From assembly GCA_002470825.1 (NCBI GenBank), contig DKOR01000037.1, positions 1-64,000 of the forward strand: a stretch of 64,000 bases of DNA, written 5' to 3'. The translations under genes were made by a program, and so were the position numbers. Under the pieces are notes generated by a model. The model had not been told where the DNA came from, ran no database searches, and saw nothing but the letters and a program-made list of their open reading frames with translations. Below, one piece after another: positions 18,218 to 26,548 of the stretch (position 1 is its first letter; each line of letters opens with the position of its first letter). This stretch comes from Thiotrichaceae bacterium UBA7357 (GTDB lineage Bacteria > Pseudomonadota > Gammaproteobacteria > Eutrophobiales > Eutrophobiaceae).

Positions 18218-18326
18218 ATTTTAAAAGTGTATGTGAATGTTAGATGTCTGTATTAATTTGTAAAAGAGTTAATCTTAATTTGTTATGCTGTGTTAGAGAA
18301 AGCATCTGATCTCAGAGATAATAAAA

Positions 18327-19448
18327 ATGAGTAAGAAATATAGAACACCGTTTGAAGATCTTGGTTGGTCTGAAATGCAGAAAAAATATTTAGATGCATT
18401 CAAAATATTTAAATCATCCGAATCGGTAATGAATTCCTCCTGGGTAAATGAAATGGATGAATGGTGGAAGTCTGCCAATAATAAAAATTCCCATCGAAGC
18501 TCAAGTATATTTGATAGGGTGCTTGAGCAAGCTAATGTCTATTATTTCATGAGTGAACAATTTTCAATTTTGCTTAATGAAATAAACCATTCAAATAATG
18601 ACGAACAAATACAAGATATTATTAATAAAAAATTTAAAGAGATTGAATCTTATTTATCAAGTTGTGATGATTCGTTTGACTGGAGTGATTTCTTAGCTAG
18701 TCATGAAGTACCGAATGATCTGATGAGATCAATGTTTGACAACTCGATATTCAACCATATTCAACTATTAAATGAATTGAATCCTGATTTGGAGAGATTA
18801 GTACAAGAGATTTTGTCTATTTCTGGTTTAGGCTATAGCCGAGAAGCTCAAGAAAAATTAAAAGAAGCGATTAAATCATGGAGAGACTTTCAAAGTAATT
18901 TTAACGAATATCAGTCGGTAATGATGCACTTAAGTAAAAAAGGACTTGAGTTAATGCGTAATCATATTATAAGTATGCAAACAGGTGATGAAAGTATTAA
19001 CTCAATGCTTCAGATATATAACTTATGGATTGAATCAAATGAAAAAGTTTACGGCGATTATGTTTGCAAAGATGAATATTCTGAGCTGATGGGACGATTG
19101 ATGAATTCAATGATGGCATTTAAAAAGAAAAGCGATGAAATTATTGAAGATACGTTGTCTGCATTACATTTACCAACAACAAAAGCAATGAATGAATTGG
19201 AACAGAGGCATTACTTATTACGCAAACAAGTAAATGAAATGCGAGCAGAAATAAATAATCTAAAAAAAAATATAAAACAAGATAACAGTATTGTGCCCGT
19301 CTTCAAAAAAGGATCAAAAACAATTCTTAGAAGTGAAGGAAAAGTAAATAAAAAGGTAACTCCAAAAACTTCTAATATAGTCGAACGCAAACAAGTCAAT
19401 AAAAAATCGGTGAGTAATGTAAAAACGATTAAGAAAAAAAACAAGTAA
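18327..19448 (+). CDS. phaE: Class III PHA synthase subunit PhaE
   Basis: Non-catalytic partner of the class III (PhaE-PhaC) polyhydroxyalkanoate synthase, which polymerises hydroxyacyl-CoA at the granule surface. The protein has 373 residues, close to known PhaE proteins. It is largely helical and has no lipase box. Landmarks are an aromatic N-terminus (PFEDLGWSEMQKKY), GYSREAQEKLKEAIKSW near residue 172 and a heptad-rich region near residues 290-320. The last 45-50 residues are very lysine-rich, ending KTIKKKNK. This basic tail may contact nucleic acid or the acidic granule surface. PhaC follows by 42 bases. The call rests strongly on that pairing. Confidence 0.88.
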   Translation: MSKKYRTPFEDLGWSEMQKKYLDAFKIFKSSESVMNSSWVNEMDEWWKSANNKNSHRSSSIFDRVLEQANVYYFMSEQFSILLNEINHSNNDEQIQDIINKKFKEIESYLSSCDDSFDWSDFLASHEVPNDLMRSMFDNSIFNHIQLLNELNPDLERLVQEILSISGLGYSREAQEKLKEAIKSWRDFQSNFNEYQSVMMHLSKKGLELMRNHIISMQTGDESINSMLQIYNLWIESNEKVYGDYVCKDEYSELMGRLMNSMMAFKKKSDEIIEDTLSALHLPTTKAMNELEQRHYLLRKQVNEMRAEINNLKKNIKQDNSIVPVFKKGSKTILRSEGKVNKKVTPKTSNIVERKQVNKKSVSNVKTIKKKNK

Positions 19449-19490
19449 AAAAGGATGATTAAAATAAAGTTATGTATTATGGAGTGAACT

Positions 19491-20555
19491 ATGAATCCAT
19501 TCAATTTGATACTTGAAGATATCGTGAATGAAATTCATGAATTTAATATAAAATTGGCAAAAGGTTACAAATCACTATCTGATCTAGGTGAGATTCAAGT
19601 AGGGGTCTCTGAAAAGGAAGCGGTCCATCAAGAAGATAATGTTGTTTTATACCATTTTAAATCACGCACAAAAAATCAAAATCCTATTCCTTTATTAATC
19701 GTTTATGCATTAGTTAACAGACCTTATATAGTTGATTTACATGAGGAATGTTCAATTATTCAGGAACTACTTGATGAAGGTGTTGATGTTTATCTCATTG
19801 ATTGGGGATACCCAGTTGGTGCTGATAAATATTTAACTCTGGATGATTATATTAATGGTTATATCGATCGTTGTGTTGATGTGATTTGTGAAAAATGTAA
19901 TAGAGAAAACATCAATTTATTAGGTATTTGTCAGGGAGGAGTATTCAGTCTTTGTTATACGGCATTAAATCCGAAGAAAGTAAAAAATCTCATCACCACT
20001 ACTACGCCTGTTGATTTTCATACCAAACAAGATTTATTAAGTCATATTGTAAAGAAAATAGATATTGATAAAATGGTAGACACTTTAGGAAACATTCCTG
20101 GTGAGGTGCTTAATGTAATATTTCTTTCTTTGAAGCCATATACTCTGATGGGACAAAAATATGTAAGCCTTGTGAAAATTCTCGACGATAAAGAGAAGCT
20201 GATGAATTTCATGCGCATGGAAAAATGGATATTTGATACTCCGGATTTAGTAGGTGAAGCATATCGTGAGTTTATAAAACAATTTTATCAACAAAATAGG
20301 CTCATAAAGGGAACAGTCAAAATTGGTGATAATATTGTCGATTTGAGTAAAATCATTATCCCAACATTAAACATATATGCTAGAGATGATCATCTAGTGC
20401 CTCCTGATGCTTCTATAGCATTAGAAAGTTATATCAACTCACAAGACTATCAGTCGTTAGAGTTTCCTGGGGGACATATTGGAATTTACGTGAGCAGAAA
20501 AGTACAAAACATTATTTCGCAGAATGTTGCTGTGTGGTTGGAAAATCGTAATTAA
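19491..20555 (+). CDS. phaC: Class III PHA synthase catalytic subunit PhaC
   Basis: Catalytic subunit of polyhydroxyalkanoate synthase, an alpha/beta-hydrolase-fold enzyme that builds polymer on a cysteine. The 354 residues match the short class III form. The lipase-like box is GICQGG with nucleophile Cys147. The aspartate lies in YARDDHLVPP near residue 299 and the histidine in GGHIGIYVS near residue 330. The segment YLIDWGYPVGADKYLTLDDY near residue 101 is characteristic. It is co-transcribed with phaE. A terminator lies about 290 bases downstream. The full triad supports an active enzyme. Confidence 0.96.
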   Translation: MNPFNLILEDIVNEIHEFNIKLAKGYKSLSDLGEIQVGVSEKEAVHQEDNVVLYHFKSRTKNQNPIPLLIVYALVNRPYIVDLHEECSIIQELLDEGVDVYLIDWGYPVGADKYLTLDDYINGYIDRCVDVICEKCNRENINLLGICQGGVFSLCYTALNPKKVKNLITTTTPVDFHTKQDLLSHIVKKIDIDKMVDTLGNIPGEVLNVIFLSLKPYTLMGQKYVSLVKILDDKEKLMNFMRMEKWIFDTPDLVGEAYREFIKQFYQQNRLIKGTVKIGDNIVDLSKIIIPTLNIYARDDHLVPPDASIALESYINSQDYQSLEFPGGHIGIYVSRKVQNIISQNVAVWLENRN

Positions 20556-20798
20556 TAAATATCAAGACCAATTAACAATATGGAGTATTGTTCTAGGGAA
20601 TATTTGAAGTTTGTTTTTTTTATGCATATGATTATGTGTCTATACTTTTTTGCTGCAATAATCACAATATTAATAAGGGGCGTTCAGAAAAATTTGTGAA
20701 GATACTTTTTGATTACTCAATGGCCTCAGCACAAAATTTATTTTGTATATTAAGTGTTTTTTTCTTTAATAAGATTTATGTGAGATCAGTTAACTGAA
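20556..20798 (+). other. Intergenic region after phaC
   Basis: AT-rich spacer between phaC and the carA leader signals. No open frame or RNA gene was recognised, and no hairpin directly follows phaC. The first good terminator downstream is at 20844-20873. Confidence 0.4.
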
Positions 20799-20828
20799 TA
20801 GACAGCAGATGATGCATTACAGTATAAT
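20799..20828 (+). promoter_or_regulatory. Probable carA-side promoter
   Basis: TAGACA (20799-20804, five of six consensus bases), an 18-base spacer and a perfect TATAAT (20823-20828). Transcription would start near 20835, only about 9 bases before a strong terminator hairpin. It may therefore act with the hairpin as a regulated leader for carAB. The promoter match is seen; the function is inferred. Confidence 0.55.
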
Positions 20829-20843
20829 GAACTCTTATTATGC

Positions 20844-20873
20844 GGGAGTAGCCACACGGTTACTCCCTTTTTT
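20844..20873 (+). terminator. Intrinsic terminator or attenuator before carA
   Basis: Ten-base stem GGGAGTAGCC (20844-20853) with GGTTACTCCC (20858-20867), one G-T pair, a four-base loop ACAC and a run of six T. It may end the phaEC transcript. It could also attenuate transcription from the promoter at 20799-20828. It is 138 bases before the carA start. Confidence 0.85.
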
Positions 20874-20929
20874 GTGTGTAGGAGGTGCTCTCTGCTGAGA
20901 AGCCCAACATTAGGTGTCACATACTAATT

Positions 20930-21022
20930 ATGAGTACCTTCATCTATATTGGACCAATGTCGCGAGTAGAAACGAATTTCAGGCGACGATTTGTATCAGA
21001 GGTATCTTTTTTTGATAGATAA
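20930..21022 (+). CDS. Possible carAB leader peptide
   Basis: A 30-codon frame begins MSTFIYIGPM at 20930 and ends at TAA 21020-21022, overlapping the carA start by 11 bases in another frame. It contains five arginine codons, three of them consecutive (AGG CGA CGA). This is suggestive because carAB supplies arginine synthesis. The ribosome-binding site is weak (AGGTG about 13 bases upstream), so this may be chance. Confidence 0.25.
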   Translation: MSTFIYIGPMSRVETNFRRRFVSEVSFFDR

Positions 21023-22145
21023 TGCCCTATTAGCGCTTGAAGATGGTTCATTGTTTTATGGTACATCGATTGGTGTCGATGATGAGTCCATTGGTGAAGT
21101 TGTTTTTAATACCTCAATCACAGGATATCAGGAAATACTGACTGATCCTTCATACTACAAGCAAATTGTAACCTTGACGCATCCTCATATTGGGAATGTC
21201 GGTACGAATCTCGAGGATGAAGAATCTAGTCAAGTTTTTGTAAGCGGTTTAATTATCAGAGATTTGCCAATGGTGATGAGTAATTGGCGTGCCACTGAGA
21301 ATCTGAGAGATTACCTTATCAGGCATAATATAGTTGCTATCGCTGAGATTGATACGCGTCAACTAACGCGGCACCTACGCAAGCATGGTGCAATGAAGGC
21401 CTGTATCGTTGCTGGTGATAATATTGATGCAGATAAATCAATTAAAACAGCAGAATCATTTGCAGGGCTGATTGGTATGGATCTGGCAAAAAAAGTATCG
21501 ACAACATCAAGATACAACTGGGTCGATGGTATATGGGATCTCGAAGATGGAATTCAAGCATCTCACAGTAAAAAAGAGTGGCGTGTCATCGCGTATGATT
21601 TTGGAGTTAAGCGAAATATTCTTCGCATCTTGGCAGATTTGGGTTGTGAGATTACGGTAGTTTCTGCGCAAACACCCGCAAGTGAGGTATTGGCTGAAAA
21701 ACCAGATGGTATCTTTTTATCTAATGGCCCGGGAGATCCAGATCCTTGCGATTATGCAATAACTGCAATAAAGAAAATTATCAATTCAGGTCTACCAGTA
21801 TTTGGTATTTGCCTTGGGTATCAGTTACTTTCATTAGCATTGGGTGCTAAAACAAGCAAAATGAAATTTGGACATCATGGCGCAAATCATCCTGTGCAGT
21901 CACTCGATGATGGTCAAGTGTTGATCACTAGCCAAAATCATGGTTTCGCAGTTGATGAGAAAACATTACCTAATGATCTAATTGCAACCCATCGCTCTTT
22001 ATTTGATGGGTCATTACAGGGTGTACACCATGTAAAATATCCTGTTTTTGGTTTTCAGGGACACCCTGAAGCGAGTCCGGGACCAAATGACTCAAAACGG
22101 CTATTCAATCATTTCATCGAATTAATGCAAGAGCATAAAACGTAA
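21012..22145 (+). CDS. carA: Carbamoyl-phosphate synthase small subunit
   Basis: Glutamine amidotransferase subunit that passes ammonia to CarB to make carbamoyl phosphate for arginine and pyrimidines. I place the start at TTG 21012, which gives MIDNALLALEDG, in register with E. coli MIKSALLVLEDG. An AGAGG site sits about 9 bases upstream. The frame is open from 20991 but the extra residues do not match the family. The class I amidotransferase half has FGICLGYQLL with the catalytic cysteine near residue 270, and FQGHPEASPGPND with the catalytic histidine. With this start the protein has 377 residues. It heads carA-carB-greA. The usual upstream dapB is absent. Confidence 0.97.
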   Translation: MIDNALLALEDGSLFYGTSIGVDDESIGEVVFNTSITGYQEILTDPSYYKQIVTLTHPHIGNVGTNLEDEESSQVFVSGLIIRDLPMVMSNWRATENLRDYLIRHNIVAIAEIDTRQLTRHLRKHGAMKACIVAGDNIDADKSIKTAESFAGLIGMDLAKKVSTTSRYNWVDGIWDLEDGIQASHSKKEWRVIAYDFGVKRNILRILADLGCEITVVSAQTPASEVLAEKPDGIFLSNGPGDPDPCDYAITAIKKIINSGLPVFGICLGYQLLSLALGAKTSKMKFGHHGANHPVQSLDDGQVLITSQNHGFAVDEKTLPNDLIATHRSLFDGSLQGVHHVKYPVFGFQGHPEASPGPNDSKRLFNHFIELMQEHKT

Positions 22146-22152
22146 TATATCC

Positions 22153-25100
22153 ATGCCTAAACGTACAGATATTAAAAGTATTCTAATTATTGGCGCAGGC
22201 CCAATTATTATAGGTCAGGCCTGTGAATTTGATTATTCCGGTGCTCAGGCGTGTAAGGCATTGCGCGAAGAGGGCTTTCGCGTCATCTTGGTGAACTCAA
22301 ATCCTGCAACGATTATGACCGATCCTGAGATGGCGGATGCTACGTATATTGAACCAGTACATTGGCAAACAGTGGCAAGGATTATTGAAAAAGAACTCCC
22401 GGATACTTTATTACCAACGATGGGTGGTCAGACGGCATTGAACTGCGCATTAGATTTAGATAAGCAAGGCGTGCTCGAAAAATTCGATGTAGAAATCATA
22501 GGTGCATCAAAAGATGCAATCGATAAGGCCGAGGATCGCGAAAAATTTCGAACTGCAATGCAAAAGATCGGCTTAACTATGGCGAAGTCTGAAATTGTTC
22601 ATAATCAAGAAGAAGCAAAGGCAGCCATGGAAATCATTGGCTTTCCTGCAATCATCCGTCCTTCGTTCACTTTGGGTGGCACAGGTGGCGGTATTGCTTA
22701 CAATCGAGATGAGTTTATGGAAATTTGTGGTCAGGGTGTTGACGCATCACCGACCAATGAGGTTCAGGTCGATCAATCCGCATTAGGTTGGAAAGAATAT
22801 GAAATGGAAGTTGTTCGTGATAAAAAAGATAACTGCATTATTATTTGTTCTATTGAAAACCTTGATCCAATGGGTGTGCATACCGGTGATTCAATAACGA
22901 TTGCACCAGCGCAGACATTGACTGATAAGGAATATCAAATCATGCGCGATGCTTCTATAAAAGTATTACGTGAGATTGGTGTTGATACTGGTGGGTCGAA
23001 CGTTCAATTTGCGGTTAATCCAAGAGATGGTGAACTGATTATTATTGAAATGAATCCTCGTGTATCACGTTCATCAGCACTTGCCTCTAAAGCAACAGGT
23101 TTCCCAATTGCCAGAGTCGCTGCAAAATTAGCGGTGGGTTACACATTAGATGAGCTTGAAAATGATATTACTGGTGGAGCTACACCAGCATCGTTCGAAC
23201 CCAGTATCGATTATATTGTCACTAAGATACCTCGGTTTACTTTTGAAAAATTTCCACAGGCAGATGATCGCTTAACAACACAAATGAAATCTGTCGGTGA
23301 AGTCATGGCCATGGGTCGTACATTCCAAGAATCATTGCAAAAGGCAATTCGTGGGATGGAAACTGGCGTAACAGGTTTTAACTCAGTTGTTGACCAGTCA
23401 TCAAAGACTATTTTAGAACAGATTGAAAAAGAATTGCGTGTGCCGCGTGGAGATAGATTGTGGTTCGTCGCAGATGCCTTTCGATATGGATTGAGTGTTG
23501 AGGATGTTTTCAATATTTGTAGTATCGATCCTTGGTTTTTGGTACAGATTCATGATCTTGTTGAAGAAGAGGACAGACTTAAAAAAGAAGGAGTCACTTC
23601 GTTAACTAAAGACCGTTTAAGACGATTAAAGCGAAAAGGCTTTTCTGACGAAAGATTAGCTGAGTTGATAGACCAACCTGAATTGGAAATAAGAAAATTA
23701 AGAATAGATAATAATATTCGTCCAGTATTTAAACGCGTCGATTCCTGTGCCTCAGAATTTGAGTCAGCTACGGCTTATATGTATTCAACTTACGACGTTG
23801 AATGTGAAGCAGCTCCAAGCGATAGAAAAAAAATTATGATCTTAGGTGGCGGTCCTAATCGAATAGGACAGGGTATTGAATTTGATTATTGTTGTGTACA
23901 AGCTGCCTTCGCTATGCGTGAAGCTGGATACGAAACAATCATGGTTAACTGTAATCCTGAAACTGTTTCCACAGACTATGATACGTCAGATCGTCTCTAT
24001 TTCGAACCATTAACTTTGGAAAATGTATTAGATATTATTCATGTTGAAAAACCATATGGTGTGATTGTGCAATATGGTGGACAGACACCCTTGAAATTGG
24101 CGCGTGATCTTGATGTTGCCGGTGTCCCAATTATTGGTACGAGCCCAGATTCAATTGATCTTGCAGAGGACCGTGAACGGTTTCAAAAATTATTGGAAGA
24201 GATCGATCTGAAACAACCACCAAATCGAACAGCGCGGAATGTTGAACAAGCAGTAAAAGGAGCTAAAGAAATTGGTTACCCACTTGTCGTAAGACCATCA
24301 TATGTATTGGGTGGTAGAGCAATGGAGATTGTCTATAACGAAGATGACCTTCGGAATTATATGGATAATACCGTAGCAGTTTCTAATTCGTCACCAGTAT
24401 TGCTAGATAGGTTTTTGAATAATGCTATCGAAGTTGATGTCGATGCGATATCAGATGGGACTGATGTCTGTATTGCCGGGATTATGGAGCATATTGAACA
24501 AGCTGGAGTGCATTCAGGTGATTCGGCTTGTTCTCTACCTCCCTTTAGTTTAAGTGATAAAATTCAAGACAAAATTACGCTACAGGTTGAAGCAATGGCA
24601 CACGCTTTAAATGTTGTTGGTTTAATGAATACGCAGTTTGCAATACAGAACGATGAAATTTATGTCTTGGAAGTTAACCCAAGGGCTTCAAGAACTATAC
24701 CTTTTGTTTCTAAAGCAACAGGCGTGTCGATTGCTAAGATTGCTGTAAATTGTATGGTAGGTAATAGTTTGGCAGCACAGAACTTAACTCAAGTACCGGT
24801 GCCAGATTATTACTCAGTTAAGGAATCTGTATTTCCATTTATTAAGTTCCCTGGTGTTGATCCTCTACTAGGGCCTGAAATGAAATCAACTGGCGAAGTA
24901 ATGGGAGTAGGAAAAACATTTGGTGAAGCATTCGCAAAAGGACAGTTGGCTGCTGGAGAAGAGTTTCCGCGTGTAGGGAATGCATTTATCAGCGTTAAGG
25001 AAATAGATAAAGAAAAGGCAGTCATGGTCGCGAGAGAGTTATTCTCATTAGGTTATAAACTTTTTGCTACTAGCGGTACTTGTAAGGTTTTAACAAAAGT

Positions 25101-25374
25101 AGGTATAGAATGTGAAAGGGTTAATAAAGTAAGAGAAGGACAACCACATATTGTTGATATGTTGAAAAATGATACGATTGATTTGATTGTTAATACAACA
25201 GAAGATAAAAAGGCGATTGCAGATTCATACTCAATTAGAAGAACGGCACTTCAACATCAAGTCTTCTACACAACAACAATAACGGGTGCAATGGCAACTA
25301 TGGAAGCACTGAAACAAAGAGACAGTATTGGTGTGAATAGTTTACAAGATTTACATAAAGGAGTGATTGCATGA
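22153..25374 (+). CDS. carB: Carbamoyl-phosphate synthase large subunit
   Basis: Makes carbamoyl phosphate from bicarbonate, ammonia and two ATP in complex with CarA. The 1073 residues contain two homologous ATP-grasp halves: the first begins LIIGAGPIIIGQACEFDYSG and the second MILGGGPNRIGQGIEFDYCC near residue 557. The oligomerisation segment is between them, and the C-terminal MGS-like allosteric domain starts near residue 935 (ELFSLGYKLFATSGT). All catalytic blocks are present. It follows carA by 7 bases and its TGA overlaps the greA ATG. Confidence 0.98.
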   Translation: MPKRTDIKSILIIGAGPIIIGQACEFDYSGAQACKALREEGFRVILVNSNPATIMTDPEMADATYIEPVHWQTVARIIEKELPDTLLPTMGGQTALNCALDLDKQGVLEKFDVEIIGASKDAIDKAEDREKFRTAMQKIGLTMAKSEIVHNQEEAKAAMEIIGFPAIIRPSFTLGGTGGGIAYNRDEFMEICGQGVDASPTNEVQVDQSALGWKEYEMEVVRDKKDNCIIICSIENLDPMGVHTGDSITIAPAQTLTDKEYQIMRDASIKVLREIGVDTGGSNVQFAVNPRDGELIIIEMNPRVSRSSALASKATGFPIARVAAKLAVGYTLDELENDITGGATPASFEPSIDYIVTKIPRFTFEKFPQADDRLTTQMKSVGEVMAMGRTFQESLQKAIRGMETGVTGFNSVVDQSSKTILEQIEKELRVPRGDRLWFVADAFRYGLSVEDVFNICSIDPWFLVQIHDLVEEEDRLKKEGVTSLTKDRLRRLKRKGFSDERLAELIDQPELEIRKLRIDNNIRPVFKRVDSCASEFESATAYMYSTYDVECEAAPSDRKKIMILGGGPNRIGQGIEFDYCCVQAAFAMREAGYETIMVNCNPETVSTDYDTSDRLYFEPLTLENVLDIIHVEKPYGVIVQYGGQTPLKLARDLDVAGVPIIGTSPDSIDLAEDRERFQKLLEEIDLKQPPNRTARNVEQAVKGAKEIGYPLVVRPSYVLGGRAMEIVYNEDDLRNYMDNTVAVSNSSPVLLDRFLNNAIEVDVDAISDGTDVCIAGIMEHIEQAGVHSGDSACSLPPFSLSDKIQDKITLQVEAMAHALNVVGLMNTQFAIQNDEIYVLEVNPRASRTIPFVSKATGVSIAKIAVNCMVGNSLAAQNLTQVPVPDYYSVKESVFPFIKFPGVDPLLGPEMKSTGEVMGVGKTFGEAFAKGQLAAGEEFPRVGNAFISVKEIDKEKAVMVARELFSLGYKLFATSGTCKVLTKVGIECERVNKVREGQPHIVDMLKNDTIDLIVNTTEDKKAIADSYSIRRTALQHQVFYTTTITGAMATMEALKQRDSIGVNSLQDLHKGVIA

Positions 25375-25847
25375 GTCAAACACCGATGACTGTAAGAGGT
25401 GCAGAAAAATTAAAAGAAGAACTGCATAAACTCAAAACGGTAGACCGCCAACGAATCACCAAGGCGATTGCTGAGGCTCGCGCGCATGGCGATCTGAGTG
25501 AAAATGCTGAATACCATGCTGCACGTGAACAACAAAGTTTTGCAGAAGGCCGTGTAAATACCATCGAGTCGGCCTTAGCCGATGCGCAGATAATTGATGT
25601 CACTTCGGTGGATGCTGAAGGTCGCGTTGTTTTTGGTGCGACTGTCAAGCTGTTGAATGTTGGTACTGATGCAGAGGTCACTTACCAGATAGTTGGTGAG
25701 CAAGAAGCCGATATAAATGAAGGATTGATTTCGATAACCTCACCAATTGCGAGAGCACTAATTGGAAAGCAACAAGATGATGAAGTAAATGTGGATGCAC
25801 CAAGTGGTATAGTCGAGTATGAGATATTGGATGTGAAGTATTTATAA
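25371..25847 (+). CDS. greA: Transcription elongation factor GreA
   Basis: Rescues backtracked RNA polymerase by stimulating cleavage of the transcript 3' end. The 158 residues have the N-terminal coiled coil with tip acidic residues (HGDLSENAEYHAAREQQ near residue 43) and a C-terminal FKBP-like globular domain (GVNVDAPSGIVEYEILDV type ending). The start overlaps carB as ATGA. A second ATG five codons in (MTVRGAEKLKEEL) could also serve. carAB-greA is a known gammaproteobacterial operon. Confidence 0.97.
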   Translation: MSQTPMTVRGAEKLKEELHKLKTVDRQRITKAIAEARAHGDLSENAEYHAAREQQSFAEGRVNTIESALADAQIIDVTSVDAEGRVVFGATVKLLNVGTDAEVTYQIVGEQEADINEGLISITSPIARALIGKQQDDEVNVDAPSGIVEYEILDVKYL

Positions 25848-25892
25848 TGTTAAACATTCTAATAAGTTTTATATGTAATTAATTGTTTTCTG

Positions 25893-26510
25893 ATGGCCAA
25901 AAAATCCAATAAACAATGGCTACACTCACAAAATAAAGATCAATATGTAAAACAGGCTCGTGAATCTCACTATCGTTCACGCGCTATATATAAACTTCAA
26001 GAAATTGATCAAAAAGACGAACTCATCAAATCAAATTCCTGTGTTGTTGATTTGGGATCAGCCCCCGGCAGTTGGTCGCAATATGCTAGTGAACAAGTTA
26101 AAGTCAATGGTCGAGTAATTTCAGTCGATATATTACCGATGGACCCCATAGAAAAGGTGTTGTTCATTTTAGGTGATTTTACTGACGAATCAATTAAGAG
26201 GGAATGTACTAGACATATAGGTAAACAGAATGCCGACCTTGTGATTTCAGATATGGCCCCCAACTTAACAGGTATTAGAATTACTGACCAGGCAAGAAGT
26301 CTTGCTTTGGCAGAACTAGTCTATGATTTTTGTCATCACGTACTTAAGCCAGGTGGTGATTTAGTTATCAAATTGTTTGAAGGTGCTGGAACTGACGAAT
26401 ATCGTCGATTATTAAAGGAACGTTTTACTAAGGTTGTGACTCGAAAACCTCAAGCATCACGTGATCAGTCGCGGGAATTTTATGTTTTAGCACGTTCTTA
26501 TAGGTTATAA
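25893..26510 (+). CDS. rlmE: 23S rRNA 2'-O-methyltransferase RlmE (FtsJ/RrmJ)
   Basis: Methylates the 2'-O of U2552 in 23S rRNA late in 50S assembly, using SAM. The 205 residues carry the K-D-K-E catalytic set: Lys in YRSRAIYKLQEID near residue 35, Asp in VISDMAPNLTG near residue 117, Lys in DLVIKLFEG near residue 157, and Glu near the end (SREFYVLARSYR). The SAM loop is VVDLGSAPGSWSQY. It is encoded between greA and ftsH, its usual neighbours. The yhbY gene often found on the opposite strand here is absent. Confidence 0.97.
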   Translation: MAKKSNKQWLHSQNKDQYVKQARESHYRSRAIYKLQEIDQKDELIKSNSCVVDLGSAPGSWSQYASEQVKVNGRVISVDILPMDPIEKVLFILGDFTDESIKRECTRHIGKQNADLVISDMAPNLTGIRITDQARSLALAELVYDFCHHVLKPGGDLVIKLFEGAGTDEYRRLLKERFTKVVTRKPQASRDQSREFYVLARSYRL

Positions 26511-26548
26511 TGGAGATATGAAATGATTATTTATAGAGGTTTATTGGT

